Shown: in pieces, positions 45,213 to 53,510 of the stretch
How positions within the stretch are numbered: position 1 is the first letter of the stretch
Layout: every line of letters starts with the position of its first letter
Assembly (NCBI RefSeq): GCF_900215625.1
Contig: NZ_OBEK01000001.1
Span: 434,001 to 498,000 of the forward strand
From: Terribacillus aidingensis
GTDB lineage: Bacteria > Bacillota > Bacilli > Bacillales > Amphibacillaceae
DNA length: 64,000 nt
Reading direction: 5' to 3'
Notes under the pieces: model-generated
The model's database searches: none
What the model was told of the DNA's origin: nothing
Seen by the model: the letters and a program-made list of their open reading frames with translations, nothing else
Translations under genes and position numbers: made by a program

Positions 45213-45290
45213 ACGTGAAAAAGCTTCACCTAGGTTTAATTTCTATATATTATGGCAATGGCTCTACATGATAAAGAAAGGAAGATGGAT

Positions 45291-46040
45291 ATGTGGGAAG
45301 CTATTTTATGGGGGGCAGTTGCAGGATCGGCCAGTTTAATTGGAGCTGCACTGCTCATGCTCGTACCTGTCAAGAAACGGATTATTGGTCTCATTATGGC
45401 ATTAGGGACAGGTGCCTTAATCGGCTCTACATCTTACGAGCTTTTAGAAGAGGCTTACGAGATTAGCGGCGGTATACAAGAAGAAGCGATTGGTTTTCTT
45501 GGCGGAGCAGTAGTCTTTACCATTCTGAACGCTATTATTTCGCGTAATGGCGGGAAACATCGGAAAAGAGCCGACCTTCATGAAATACATAAGGAGGAGA
45601 AGAAAGGTTCAAGTTCAGGGCTGGCAATCTTTGCTGGAACCGTAATGGATGCTATACCAGAATCGGCAATGATAGGTTTGAGCTTAGCAACCGGAGGAGG
45701 AGCCAGTACCGCTTTAATCGTTTCCATATTTATCAGTAACTTTCCCGAAGGGCTTTCCAGTACTGCCGGGATGCAAAGCGGTGGCTATTCTCGAAAGAAG
45801 ATCCTTTTTATGTGGGTTGCCGTTTTGATCATATCCGCTCTCAGCGCTTTGGCAGGAGCAGTACTTTTACAGGATACAAGTGCAAGTACGAAAGCTATCC
45901 TCAATTCATTCGCCGGGGGAGCAATCATTGCAATGGTAGCCTCCACAATGGCCCCAGAAGCATATAAAGAAGGCGGATCTATTGTAGGCATTGTGACTGC
46001 ACTTGGGATGTTCATCGCGTTCTCATTGGCGCATGTTTGA
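45291..46040 (+). CDS. ZIP family divalent-metal transporter
   Basis: 249 residues, eight helices. The ZIP metal-transport motifs are present: TVMDAIPESAMIGLSLATGG in helix 4 and VSIFISNFPEGLSSTAGM in helix 5; a charged variable loop (GGKHRKRADLHEIHKEEKK) precedes helix 4. It imports zinc or another divalent metal. ATG 45291 is preferred because AAAGGA is 8-9 bases upstream; 45285 is also possible. A small basic peptide gene follows. Confidence 0.82.
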   Translation: MWEAILWGAVAGSASLIGAALLMLVPVKKRIIGLIMALGTGALIGSTSYELLEEAYEISGGIQEEAIGFLGGAVVFTILNAIISRNGGKHRKRADLHEIHKEEKKGSSSGLAIFAGTVMDAIPESAMIGLSLATGGGASTALIVSIFISNFPEGLSSTAGMQSGGYSRKKILFMWVAVLIISALSALAGAVLLQDTSASTKAILNSFAGGAIIAMVASTMAPEAYKEGGSIVGIVTALGMFIAFSLAHV

Positions 46041-46090
46041 GACAAGGAAGAGAAGGGCATATACAACTAAAAGAGTGGAGGCGATTCAAT

Positions 46091-46201
46091 ATGAAAAACC
46101 TTATTCGAAAAGCAATTAAATATGGTCCCGTAGTCTATCCTATTGTGAAAAAGTTTATGAATAAACGAAAACAGAAACGAACCAGTAAGGCGAGCTATTA
46201 A
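46091..46201 (+). CDS. 36-residue basic peptide
   Basis: ATG 46091 with GGAGG spaced 9 bases; 36 codons then TAA. The product starts MKNLIRKAIKYGPVVYPIVK and continues in a Lys/Arg-rich tail (NKRKQKRTSKASY). Similar short basic proteins with an IKYGPxxYPIVKK core occur in Bacillaceae genomes as unannotated or hypothetical genes. It could be an amphipathic membrane-binding peptide. It ends directly before a strong terminator, which supports a real transcription unit with the ZIP gene. Confidence 0.65.
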   Translation: MKNLIRKAIKYGPVVYPIVKKFMNKRKQKRTSKASY

Positions 46202-46203
46202 AA

Positions 46204-46231
46204 AAACGTGAGAGCAATTGCTCTCACGTTT
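46204..46231. terminator. Bidirectional terminator small peptide / ugpB
   Basis: Perfect palindrome of AAACGTGAGAGCAA and its complement, serving both convergent transcription units. Confidence 0.9.
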
Positions 46232-46236
46232 CTTTG

Positions 46237-47565
46237 TTATCTGCTGCGGCTTCCTTTTTCGAGTACAGTGTCAACTTCTGCAGCTGCTTTATCCAAAGCT
46301 TCTTTCGGATCGGTACCTTGGTAAAGACTTTCCATACCAGTTACAATTTGCTGGCGTGCTTCTGGGAAGATAGAGATAAGCGCACCTTGTGTAGCTGGGC
46401 TAGATACGGTGTCATGAAGCTGATCGACAGTCACTTTCAGCTGCGGGTATTCCTCCCATTCCTGCTTTACAAGATCTTCTTTGTAAGCGGCAGGGTTGAT
46501 AGCAAAGTATCCAGATTCGACATGCCATTTTGCTTGTACTTCAGGTGTGGAAAGATACTTCATGAAATCCCAAGAAGCCTGTTCCTGCTTTTCACTGATA
46601 TCTTTTGCCATCCAAAGTGAAGCCCCTCCGATAACAACACCTTGCGGATCAACACCATCTGGATGAGGCAGATAAGCAACACCAACTTCAAAATCTGCAT
46701 TATCCACAAGTCCTTTTACACCCGCTGATGAATCAAGCATCATTGTAATCGTTTCGGATTGGAAGGCTGCTCGCATATCATCCCAAGTCTGACCAACATT
46801 GTAGAAAGTGCCAGCTTCATGCATGTCACTAATTAATTCAAACACTTTTTGACCTTTTTCATCGTTGAACGCAGCTTTCGTTGCTTCACCAGAACGGCCA
46901 TTTTCATTATCTACGTACATGCCGCCTTGTGTAGCAAGCAATTCCTCGAAGAACCAGCCATAGTTTAGGATAGACAAACCATATTGTGATGTTTGGTCGC
47001 CTTCTTTAATCGTCAGCTTCTCAGCCGCATCCTTCAGCTCACTGTAAGTGCGAGGTGCATTCTCGGGATCCAATCCTGCTTTCTCAAATGCATCTTTATT
47101 ATAAACGAGCACCGGAGTAGAGGAGTTAAACGGCATGGAGTATTGTTCGCCATCAACTTGATAATAGGAGGAAATATTTTCTTCCCATTGAGATGTATCG
47201 TAATTCTCCTCATCAATAAATTTCTGTACAGGCTGTACGTTACCGCTGTCGATCATCTGCTTCGTACCAGCTTCAAAAATCTGCGTTACTGCCGGCGCAT
47301 CTTCGGTACCGGCGACAGTTTTTAGTTTTGTCAGGGACTCTTCATAAGAACCTTGGTAGACCGGTTTAACTGTATATTTGTCTTGTGACTTGTTGTAATT
47401 ATCCACTATTTCGTTGACACTCGCTTCTAATTCTCCTCCCATTGCATGCCAGAAGATGATTTCCGTCTTGCCATCCTCTGTTGTTCCGCTTGCAGACTCT
47501 GTTCCTGAACAAGCTGTTAGAAAAAGTACAAATAAAACAGATAGACCAATTAGTAGTTTTTTCAT
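46237..47565 (-). CDS. ugpB: Glycerol-3-phosphate ABC transporter binding lipoprotein
   Basis: 442 residues, family-1 solute-binding protein. Lipoprotein signal MKKLLIGLSVLFVLFLTAC (Cys19), then EIIFWHAMGGELEASVNEIV and typical UgpB features AVTQIFEAGTKQMIDSG, MPFNSSTPVLVYNKDAFEKAG and GGASLWMAKDISEKQEQASWDF. It should bind glycerol-3-phosphate or its diesters. ATG 47565 follows AAAGAGG. It is the last gene of the ugpC-A-E-B operon; a GDPD gene nearby supports the substrate. Confidence 0.88.
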   Translation of the reverse strand: MKKLLIGLSVLFVLFLTACSGTESASGTTEDGKTEIIFWHAMGGELEASVNEIVDNYNKSQDKYTVKPVYQGSYEESLTKLKTVAGTEDAPAVTQIFEAGTKQMIDSGNVQPVQKFIDEENYDTSQWEENISSYYQVDGEQYSMPFNSSTPVLVYNKDAFEKAGLDPENAPRTYSELKDAAEKLTIKEGDQTSQYGLSILNYGWFFEELLATQGGMYVDNENGRSGEATKAAFNDEKGQKVFELISDMHEAGTFYNVGQTWDDMRAAFQSETITMMLDSSAGVKGLVDNADFEVGVAYLPHPDGVDPQGVVIGGASLWMAKDISEKQEQASWDFMKYLSTPEVQAKWHVESGYFAINPAAYKEDLVKQEWEEYPQLKVTVDQLHDTVSSPATQGALISIFPEARQQIVTGMESLYQGTDPKEALDKAAAEVDTVLEKGSRSR

Positions 47566-47584
47566 GATCCAACCTCTTTCGTTT

Positions 47585-48397
47585 TTATTTGAGTGCACCT
47601 TGCGTAAGACCTTTTTGCAATTTTTTCTGCCCGGCGAATAATAGTATCAAAGTAGGCAGTATGACGATAACAACACCAGCCATTACGACGCCCCAATCAG
47701 ATGCAATCTCTTGTGTTTGCAGCTGTTTAAGTCCGATTTGGACCGTCCGCGCCGATTCTGTGTTGGTGACGAGAAGCGGCCATAAATACATGTTCCAGTT
47801 TGTCAAAAAACTATAAATACCCAAAGTAACTAGACTTGATCTGCTGACTGGCAGAATAACGTTCCAAAAGAAGCGGAACCTGGAAATACCAGCGACTTGA
47901 GAAGCTTCATAAAGCTCCTTCGGTATTGTTTTAAAATGCTGGCGCAGCAGGAACGTACCGAATGCAAGTGCGAAGAATGGAATGGTCAAACCGACATAAT
48001 TATTCGTCCATCCAAGACTTTGGACTGTCATGAAGTTCGGAACCATTGTTGCTTCCCAAGGGATCATCATCGTCGAGATAAACAGAAAGAATACAAAATC
48101 CCTGCCCTTGAATTTCATAAAAACGAAAGCAAATGCTGCTAAACTGCTCACGAGCAGCTGGCCAATCATTACAATTGCTGATGTTGCAAAACTGTTAATC
48201 AAATAGGTGAGCAGCGGAACCTTCTCAAATACCTCCGCATAGTTCGTTAACGAAAAGCTGCTAGGCAGCAGCTGCCCATCCAGCACTTCCTCGCCATCCA
48301 TAAATGAAATACTGAAAGCGTAGAAAATCGGAAACATCATGACAGCGGTGCAGATAATCAGGACAGCATACAGGCTGATGCGTTTTGTGCTGGTCAT
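47585..48397 (-). CDS. ugpE: Glycerol-3-phosphate ABC transporter permease UgpE
   Basis: 270 residues, six helices, MalG-type inner-membrane permease with the EAA loop EASQVAGISRFRFFWNVILPVSRSSLVT. The segment FMTVQSLGWTNNYVGLTIPFFALAFGTFLLRQ matches UgpE proteins. Its start overlaps the ugpA stop by four bases, so translation is coupled. Confidence 0.88.
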   Translation of the reverse strand: MTSTKRISLYAVLIICTAVMMFPIFYAFSISFMDGEEVLDGQLLPSSFSLTNYAEVFEKVPLLTYLINSFATSAIVMIGQLLVSSLAAFAFVFMKFKGRDFVFFLFISTMMIPWEATMVPNFMTVQSLGWTNNYVGLTIPFFALAFGTFLLRQHFKTIPKELYEASQVAGISRFRFFWNVILPVSRSSLVTLGIYSFLTNWNMYLWPLLVTNTESARTVQIGLKQLQTQEIASDWGVVMAGVVIVILPTLILLFAGQKKLQKGLTQGALK

Positions 48398-49317
48398 TGA
48401 TAGTGCACCTTCCTTTCGCCTAACTTAAACTGCAGTACTGTTAGCGCTAGAACACAGAAAAACAGGATAACAGCCTGTGCGCTTGCAGATCCGACGTCGT
48501 TATTGATAAAGGCATCCTTATAGATGGAATAGACAATTACATTCGTTGATTCCACAGGTCCGCCTTTCGTTAGAATGTCAATTTGGCCGAATGTCTGGAA
48601 TGCATTAATGAACGAAACGGTTACGATAAAGAACAAAGTTGGTGACAGCATAGGCAGCGTGATGCGGCGCAGCTGATAAAAATAACTAACCCCCGCAACT
48701 CTCGCATTCTCATACAGATGGGGATCAATATTTTGCAGACCGCCCAATATGATTAGATAAGCGAAACCAGTGCTCATCCAGATGGTGGAAAGAGAGACTG
48801 CCAGCAAAGCGTAATCTGGGTTTTGCAGCCATTGGATAACCGGTAAACCAAGCCACTCGGCAACCTTGCTGAACACCCCGATTGAAGGGTTGTACATGAA
48901 CATCCAGATAACACTGGATGCTGCTACACTCATCCCCATTGTCGAAGAAAAGAAAGTCCGGAAAATGCCTATACCCATAATCTTCTCACTGGTCAGCAAC
49001 GCTAAGAAAAGGGCGAGTATGATGGTTGCTGGAACTGTGAATAAAACAAACAGAACTGTAGCTTTTATGCTGCTTTGAAAACTATCAGAGCTAAGAATAT
49101 AGTGATAGTTTTCCAGACCGGCAAATTCAAATGGACCAATCTGATCTGCTAGAAAAAAGCTTAAATATATGGTACGAAACATTGGATAAAAAACAAAGAC
49201 ACCGAACAGTACGATAGAAGGCAATAAATAGAGCCAGCCTTCTAAAAATGCAAATCGACTCTTACTTGGCTGCTGTTCCTCTGCGGGAACAGACTGCAGT
49301 TCACGGGCGGCATTCAT
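48394..49317 (-). CDS. ugpA: Glycerol-3-phosphate ABC transporter permease UgpA
   Basis: 307 residues, MalF-type permease: LEGWLYLLPSIVLFGVFVFYP, FRTIYLSFF, and the EAA loop ENARVAGVSYFYQLRRITLPMLSPTLFF. The N-terminal 25 residues are cytosolic and polar. It pairs with UgpE to form the channel. Four-base overlaps with both neighbours show a tightly coupled operon. Confidence 0.88.
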   Translation of the reverse strand: MNAARELQSVPAEEQQPSKSRFAFLEGWLYLLPSIVLFGVFVFYPMFRTIYLSFFLADQIGPFEFAGLENYHYILSSDSFQSSIKATVLFVLFTVPATIILALFLALLTSEKIMGIGIFRTFFSSTMGMSVAASSVIWMFMYNPSIGVFSKVAEWLGLPVIQWLQNPDYALLAVSLSTIWMSTGFAYLIILGGLQNIDPHLYENARVAGVSYFYQLRRITLPMLSPTLFFIVTVSFINAFQTFGQIDILTKGGPVESTNVIVYSIYKDAFINNDVGSASAQAVILFFCVLALTVLQFKLGERKVHYQ

Positions 49318-50438
49318 CTGAGCACCTCTCTGGCTGTCTGATTCGGCTCATCTTCATTAGATGTCCAAAGCAGTCGTCCCTTGTCTTTGGAAAAGAGATG
49401 AATGGAATCCATATCAAAACGAATCGGAATTTGATCTCCAACTGAAAATTGCCATTGCCCGTTCCAACGGGCAATCCATTGCTTCTTCGGATCGTCCATA
49501 ATAAATGTAATAAGCGTTTCCGTGCCGAGAATCTCTGTATTGACGACTTCAACAACAGCATCCGCTTGTTCGGGTGCAGAAAAAAGAATATGTTCGGGCC
49601 GAATGCCGAACAGTATCTGCTTGCTGGCTTCTTTATTGCTGCTTTTCATCGGGTTAGGCAGCGTGCATTGCGGTGACAGATGGATGCCGGCTGGATTTAT
49701 TTTCGCATCCATCACATTCATGGCAGGAGATCCAATAAAGGTTGCTGTAAAAGCATTGGCTGGATGATTGTAGATTTCAAGCGGTTTGCCGATTTGCATG
49801 GCCTGGCCTTCATGGAGAATCATCATGCGGTCTGCCATTGTCATTGCTTCTGTTTGATCGTGTGTAACATAAATCATTGTGATTCCTAACTTACGCTGAA
49901 TTTGTCTTATTTCTGAACGCATTCGAGCGCGAAGCTTGGCATCTAAATTTGACAGCGGTTCGTCCATAAGGCAAAGAGGCGACTGTGTCACAATTGCTCT
50001 TGCCAAGGCGACACGCTGTCTCTGACCGCCTGACAACTCGCGAGGCTTTCGTTTTAAATAGTCGGCTAATCCAAGCATTTCAGCTGCTTCTGCACATCGG
50101 TGCTGTTGTTCTTCACGTGATATCTTCTTTGTATGTAAGCCAAACATAATATTCTGTTCCACATTCAAATGCGGATATAGTGCATAATTTTGAAAGACCA
50201 TGGAAAGATTTCGTTTATTTGGAGGTGCATGATTCATTCGTGTTCCATTAACGAATAAGCTGCCATCTGTAATTGGCTCTAGTCCAGCTATCATACGGAG
50301 GATGGTGCTCTTCCCGCAGCCAGAAGGTCCAACCAGCACGAAAAATTCACCTTGCTCCAGTTTTAAATCGACTTGCTCAATGACGTTTTTCTTGCCGTCA
50401 TAGGACTTCTTTAATCCGGCTAGCTCTACATGTGTCAT
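49314..50438 (-). CDS. ugpC: Glycerol-3-phosphate ABC transporter ATPase UgpC
   Basis: 374 residues of the MalK/UgpC group: Walker A GPSGCGKS, Q-loop FQNYALYPHLNVEQNI, signature LSGGQRQR, Walker B LCLMDEPLSNLD, His in YVTHDQTEAM, and a C-terminal TOBE/OB domain (FGIRPEHILF, MDSIHLFSKDKG). It is first in the operon, with AGGAAGGAG before ATG 50438; a longer frame from 50462 lacks a site. A Pho-box-like promoter lies upstream. In E. coli ugp is Pho-controlled. Confidence 0.9.
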   Translation of the reverse strand: MTHVELAGLKKSYDGKKNVIEQVDLKLEQGEFFVLVGPSGCGKSTILRMIAGLEPITDGSLFVNGTRMNHAPPNKRNLSMVFQNYALYPHLNVEQNIMFGLHTKKISREEQQHRCAEAAEMLGLADYLKRKPRELSGGQRQRVALARAIVTQSPLCLMDEPLSNLDAKLRARMRSEIRQIQRKLGITMIYVTHDQTEAMTMADRMMILHEGQAMQIGKPLEIYNHPANAFTATFIGSPAMNVMDAKINPAGIHLSPQCTLPNPMKSSNKEASKQILFGIRPEHILFSAPEQADAVVEVVNTEILGTETLITFIMDDPKKQWIARWNGQWQFSVGDQIPIRFDMDSIHLFSKDKGRLLWTSNEDEPNQTAREVLR

Positions 50439-50478
50439 AATCTGCTCCTTCCTGAAAGTCATGATTTAGAACAATTAC

Positions 50479-50521
50479 ACTATAACTGGTGAAAATTGAG
50501 CACTCGTGAAGGATTTGTGAA
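50479..50521 (-). promoter_or_regulatory. Pho-box-like promoter of the ugp operon
   Basis: Minus strand: TTCACA (50521-50516) and TTCACG (50510-50505), exactly 11 bases apart as in PhoP direct repeats, then TATAGT (50484-50479) as -10. This matches TT(A/C/T)ACA repeats of PhoP-activated Bacillus promoters with one mismatch. Confidence 0.5.
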
Positions 50522-50587
50522 AAATGATTTACATGTAGGATTGATTTGTGGATTAATTTTACATACTTTGAACAATGTCGACAAAAA

Positions 50588-50619
50588 AAGTCTTGTAGGC
50601 AGTATAGCCTACAAGACTT
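50588..50619 (-). terminator. Terminator of the YeaQ/YmgE-like gene
   Basis: Perfect 13-bp stem AAGTCTTGTAGGC with a 6-base loop, followed on the minus strand by TTTTTTT. Confidence 0.9.
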
Positions 50620-50630
50620 CTAACTTACGG

Positions 50631-50882
50631 TTATTTTTTACGTACCGCTCTTAATATCAAGCTTAGTACAAAGACTAAGATGATTGCTCCGATTAAAGCT
50701 GGGATGATTGCAATGCCAGCTAAGTCAGGGCCGAAATCTCCGAAAATCAAACCGCCGAGCCATGCGCCGACGATACCAGCAATAATATTACCAATGATTC
50801 CGCCTGGTACGTCGCGGCCAAGAATTAATCCGGCAAGCCAGCCGATAATACCGCCAACGATAAGGTATAAGATAAAGCTCAT
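50631..50882 (-). CDS. GlsB/YeaQ/YmgE family stress membrane protein
   Basis: 83 residues, three helices rich in Gly/Ile: MSFILYLIVGGIIGWLAGLI, DVPGGIIGNIIAGIVGAWLGG and IPALIGAIILVFVLSLI with a basic tail RAVRKK. This is the transglycosylase-associated/YeaQ family, often induced by general stress. ATG 50882 has TGGAGG upstream; the longer frame lacks one. A sigma-B-type promoter about 50 bases upstream agrees with stress induction. Confidence 0.88.
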   Translation of the reverse strand: MSFILYLIVGGIIGWLAGLILGRDVPGGIIGNIIAGIVGAWLGGLIFGDFGPDLAGIAIIPALIGAIILVFVLSLILRAVRKK

Positions 50883-50930
50883 TATAACTACCTCCAGTGT
50901 AATTAGTTTTCTTCTGTAACTAGTCATAGT

Positions 50931-50956
50931 ATTCCCGACAAAAATGATTCGCAAAC
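50931..50956 (-). promoter_or_regulatory. Sigma-B-like promoter of the YeaQ/YmgE gene
   Basis: Minus strand: GTTTGC (50956-50951), 14-base spacer, GGGAAT (50936-50931), close to the sigma-B consensus GTTTAA-N12-15-GGGTAT. Confidence 0.65.
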
Positions 50957-51140
50957 CTATTTTTGTTTTTGCTATCAAGGAGTATGCCTTGATGATTTAC
51001 AGTTTTTTAAAAATAGCTCCATCATTCTACACAGCAGCTCAACATCGCCTTAATAATAAGTCGTTATAGTAAAGGTACAAGAAATCATTCTATATGAAAG
51101 TAATGATTACAATCCAGATACCTACAGGGAGATGATCTGA

Positions 51141-51953
51141 ATGACAAATCAGTTTAATCCGTCGTATGAGTCAGTAGCTACAAGGTCACTTGCTAATCCG
51201 TCGTTACAAAAGGGCAGCCTGCCTGTCATCGCACATCGCGGAGCTTCCGGATTTGCACCAGAGAACACGATTGCAGCCTTTGATCTGGCTGTCGAGATGC
51301 ATGCTGATTATATTGAGTTGGATGTGCAGATGACAAAAGATGGTCAGCTCGTTGTCATTCACGATACTTCCATTAATCGCACTAGCGCAAATGCGCCGGA
51401 TGAAACTGTATATGTGAGGGATTTGTCGTTTGCTTCGCTGCACTATTACGATGTCGGTGCTGCTTACGATTCCGTGTATGAAGGAGAGCGTGTACCGCTG
51501 CTGGAGGATGTAATCAAGAGATATAAAGGGAAAACAAAGTTCCTAATTGAGCTGAAGTCTCCCGAACTGTATGATGGCATCGAAGAAGCGATAGCGGAGA
51601 TGCTGGAGAGAAATGAACTGGCTAATGTGCTGCATGCAGAAGTAATCTTACAATCTTTTAATTTCGGGTCAGTCGCTTACTTGTCGCAGCTTCTGCCGCA
51701 TGTCCCGCTCGGTGTGCTGACATCACGAAGTGCGGATCTTACAAATCGGAAACTGGATAAGATATGTTCGTACGCTGATTATGTAAATGCACATTATACT
51801 AACGTGACACAGGACGATACACTGGTTGGCAGAATTCATGCGCGTGGCATGCGTATCATGCCGTGGACTGTCAGAGCACCTGGTGAAGTGCAGCCGCTTA
51901 TACGCGCGGGTGTAGATGGTATCATTACAGATTATCCTAACTATGTGAAATAA
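51141..51953 (+). CDS. Glycerophosphodiester phosphodiesterase
   Basis: 270-residue GDPD with the catalytic signature: VIAHRGASGFAPENTIAAF (His, Arg, Glu), ELDVQMTKDGQLVVIHDTSINRT (Glu, Asp, His) and KFLIELKSPE. The C-terminus has MPWTVRAPGEVQPLIRAGVDGIITDYPN. It hydrolyses glycerophosphodiesters to glycerol-3-phosphate and an alcohol. There is no signal peptide, so it acts in the cytosol, plausibly on diesters imported by the neighbouring ugp system. GGGAGATGATC precedes the ATG. Confidence 0.92.
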   Translation: MTNQFNPSYESVATRSLANPSLQKGSLPVIAHRGASGFAPENTIAAFDLAVEMHADYIELDVQMTKDGQLVVIHDTSINRTSANAPDETVYVRDLSFASLHYYDVGAAYDSVYEGERVPLLEDVIKRYKGKTKFLIELKSPELYDGIEEAIAEMLERNELANVLHAEVILQSFNFGSVAYLSQLLPHVPLGVLTSRSADLTNRKLDKICSYADYVNAHYTNVTQDDTLVGRIHARGMRIMPWTVRAPGEVQPLIRAGVDGIITDYPNYVK

Positions 51954-51954
51954 G

Positions 51955-51990
51955 AAAAGGAGGCCTTAATCGCGAAGGTCTCCTTTTCTT
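51955..51990 (+). terminator. Intrinsic terminator of the GDPD gene
   Basis: AAAAGGAGGCCTT, 7-base loop, AAGGTCTCCTTTT (one G-T pair), then CTTT. Confidence 0.85.
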
Positions 51991-51992
51991 TA

Positions 51993-52132
51993 TTATCTAT
52001 TTTGAACGAGTCGAAGCAATTCAAATGCTCTTTCTCCGGCTAATGCTGCAAGATCTTCCCAGTACTCGTCACGTTTTAATCGAGTTCAACAATTTGTTTG
52101 GCTAAATCCAGGGCCTCCTGATCATCTGCCAC
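51993..52132 (-). pseudogene. Small frameshifted ORF of about 46 codons
   Basis: From GTG 52132 one frame reads VADDQEALDLAKQIVELD then stops; the overlapping frame continues RLKRDEYWEDLAALAGERAF and ends LLRLVQNR at 51993. The 140-base length is one short of a multiple of three, so a single indel near 52078-52082 joins the two into an alpha-helical protein of about 46 residues. Unknown function. Confidence 0.5.
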
Positions 52133-52243
52133 CTGTTATGTGCTCCCTTCTGTGAGTTCCTTCTTCATATAAATTCAGTATATAAATAATCGAATCCAAA
52201 TGCATTAAACATGTCAGTGAAGTTAACGAAGTTTTTTGTTGTT

Positions 52244-52294
52244 TGTTAGGTTTCCTTACACAACACTAGGAGTATTTACAAATTACGGTATAAT
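52244..52294 (+). promoter_or_regulatory. TnrA box and promoter of tnrA
   Basis: TGTTAGGTTTCCTTACA (52244-52260) matches the TnrA/GlnR site TGTNAN7TNACA. TATAAT lies at 52289-52294 with a poor -35. The box centre is about 49 bases before the expected start site, as in TnrA-activated promoters. Confidence 0.75.
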
Positions 52295-52328
52295 GAGCTG
52301 TAACAGCACATGATGATGAGGTGAACAG

Positions 52329-52655
52329 ATGAGTAACGAGCCTTCTTATAAGAACAGGAAAGTAATCACAATAGGTATTGTGAGCGAGCTGACTGGTCTT
52401 ACAGAGCGTAAGATTCGTTATTATGAAGAACGCAAGCTCATTTTTCCAGAACGTTCAGCGAAGGGAAACCGCAAGTACTCTTTTTCAGATGTAGAGCAGC
52501 TGATTGATATCGCCAACAAAAGAGAAGAGGGTGTGCAAACTTTCGAAATTCGTCAGCAGATGCTAAGAGATAAGAGGAAGGAAGCGGAAAGAGAAAGCCG
52601 CCAGCAAATGCTTCGCGGACAAATCAACGCCCGCTTTGGGATACAGAGAGAATAG
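52329..52655 (+). CDS. tnrA: Nitrogen-limitation regulator TnrA
   Basis: 108-residue MerR-family protein. The sequence VITIGIVSELTGLTERKIRYYEERKL, then KGNRKYSFSDVEQLIDIANKREEGVQT, is the TnrA/GlnR DNA-binding domain. The short C-terminal tail ending QMLRGQINARFGIQRE resembles the glutamine-synthetase-interacting tail of TnrA rather than the longer GlnR tail. No glnA is adjacent, which also favours TnrA. A TnrA box precedes the gene, indicating autoactivation. Confidence 0.9.
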   Translation: MSNEPSYKNRKVITIGIVSELTGLTERKIRYYEERKLIFPERSAKGNRKYSFSDVEQLIDIANKREEGVQTFEIRQQMLRDKRKEAERESRQQMLRGQINARFGIQRE

Positions 52656-52691
52656 ATGTGTACGTATGTGTTGGGAGGCCTTGTACACAGT

Positions 52692-52720
52692 AAAGCCGGA
52701 TGATGTTCATTCGGCTTTTA
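52692..52720. terminator. Terminator of tnrA
   Basis: AAAGCCGGATGA / TCATTCGGCTTT (one G-T pair), then TTATT; it overlaps the end of the photolyase remnant. Confidence 0.82.
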
Positions 52721-53356
52721 TTGCTGTTTTAACAGAGCCAAAGCTCGTTCTCTTTGTGGTTTAAGGTCCGTAATCGACGCGGGATAATCTGTTCCAATGA
52801 CATAGTGATATTGCGCTTGCTGTGCATTACGCACTTTAACAGGGTTATGAATATATGCTGCAGGAACATCTTTCAAGATTGTCCGCTGCTTATCAAGGCG
52901 TTCCGATTGTCATTCTGGATAAGGGGTGTTATCCGATTTGAGGATGCTAGCGGCATGATGGATGTGATCATCAAGATGGGCGCACACGTTTATGGTCTTT
53001 TGCTTCAAGCAGGAGATGACATAATCGTCTCGCTTCCGGCCGAATCCTGTTTCATCATAAATAAAAATTTACACGTTCTAAATCATTGCATGTGTTTATC
53101 AACGATTCCCCAGCAGTTCTATTCGGGACAGTGATGAAGTTGTACAGGATGCCTTTTATTTTCACAGCAGATGACAAATTCCTTTAATGTCTGATAATAA
53201 TAGTCGTACCGATGAGAAAATCCTGTATTTAAATGGGGATCTAGATGGAATAAGAACAGTATCTTGTCGTCTTCTGCAGCTTGATCAATCGCTTGTTTTA
53301 AAGCGGTGTTATCGTGTACCGCAAATTTTTACGGAACCATACAGCTAGTGTTGTCA
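52718..53356 (-). pseudogene. phr: Deoxyribodipyrimidine photolyase remnant
   Basis: In several frames of the minus strand one can read photolyase pieces in order: LAVWFRKNLR and, one base shifted, VHDNTALKQAIDQAAEDDKI, LFLFHLDPHLNTGFSHRYDY; then DETGFGRKRDDYVIS and HLDDHIHHAASILKSDNTPY; then, after a large deletion, the very C-terminus KDVPAAYIHNPVKV and IGTDYPASITDL, ending at 52718. The remnant is 639 bases versus roughly 1.4 kb for an intact gene. The FAD-binding core is missing and several stops and shifts are present, so it is dead. Confidence 0.85.
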
Positions 53357-53447
53357 AATGTCTCCGTGCTTTCGTATCTTGCTAGCTATTATCTCTTACA
53401 CTAGTATATCAAACGTGTGTGATTTTTCGCTAAATTGTAAATTCTTA

Positions 53448-53476
53448 TTGACAATCTATTGTTTGGAAGGTAAAGT
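53448..53476 (+). promoter_or_regulatory. Promoter of the metQNI S-box transcript
   Basis: TTGACA (53448-53453), 17-base spacer, TAAAGT (53471-53476), about 30 bases before the SAM aptamer. Confidence 0.8.
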
Positions 53477-53510
53477 AACAAACAGATCAACACAAAAGTA
53501 TAATGAAATT

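Noticed and set aside
52754-53134. Plus-strand open frame of 126 codons
   Set aside because: It lies antisense to the recognisable photolyase remnant and has no family resemblance.
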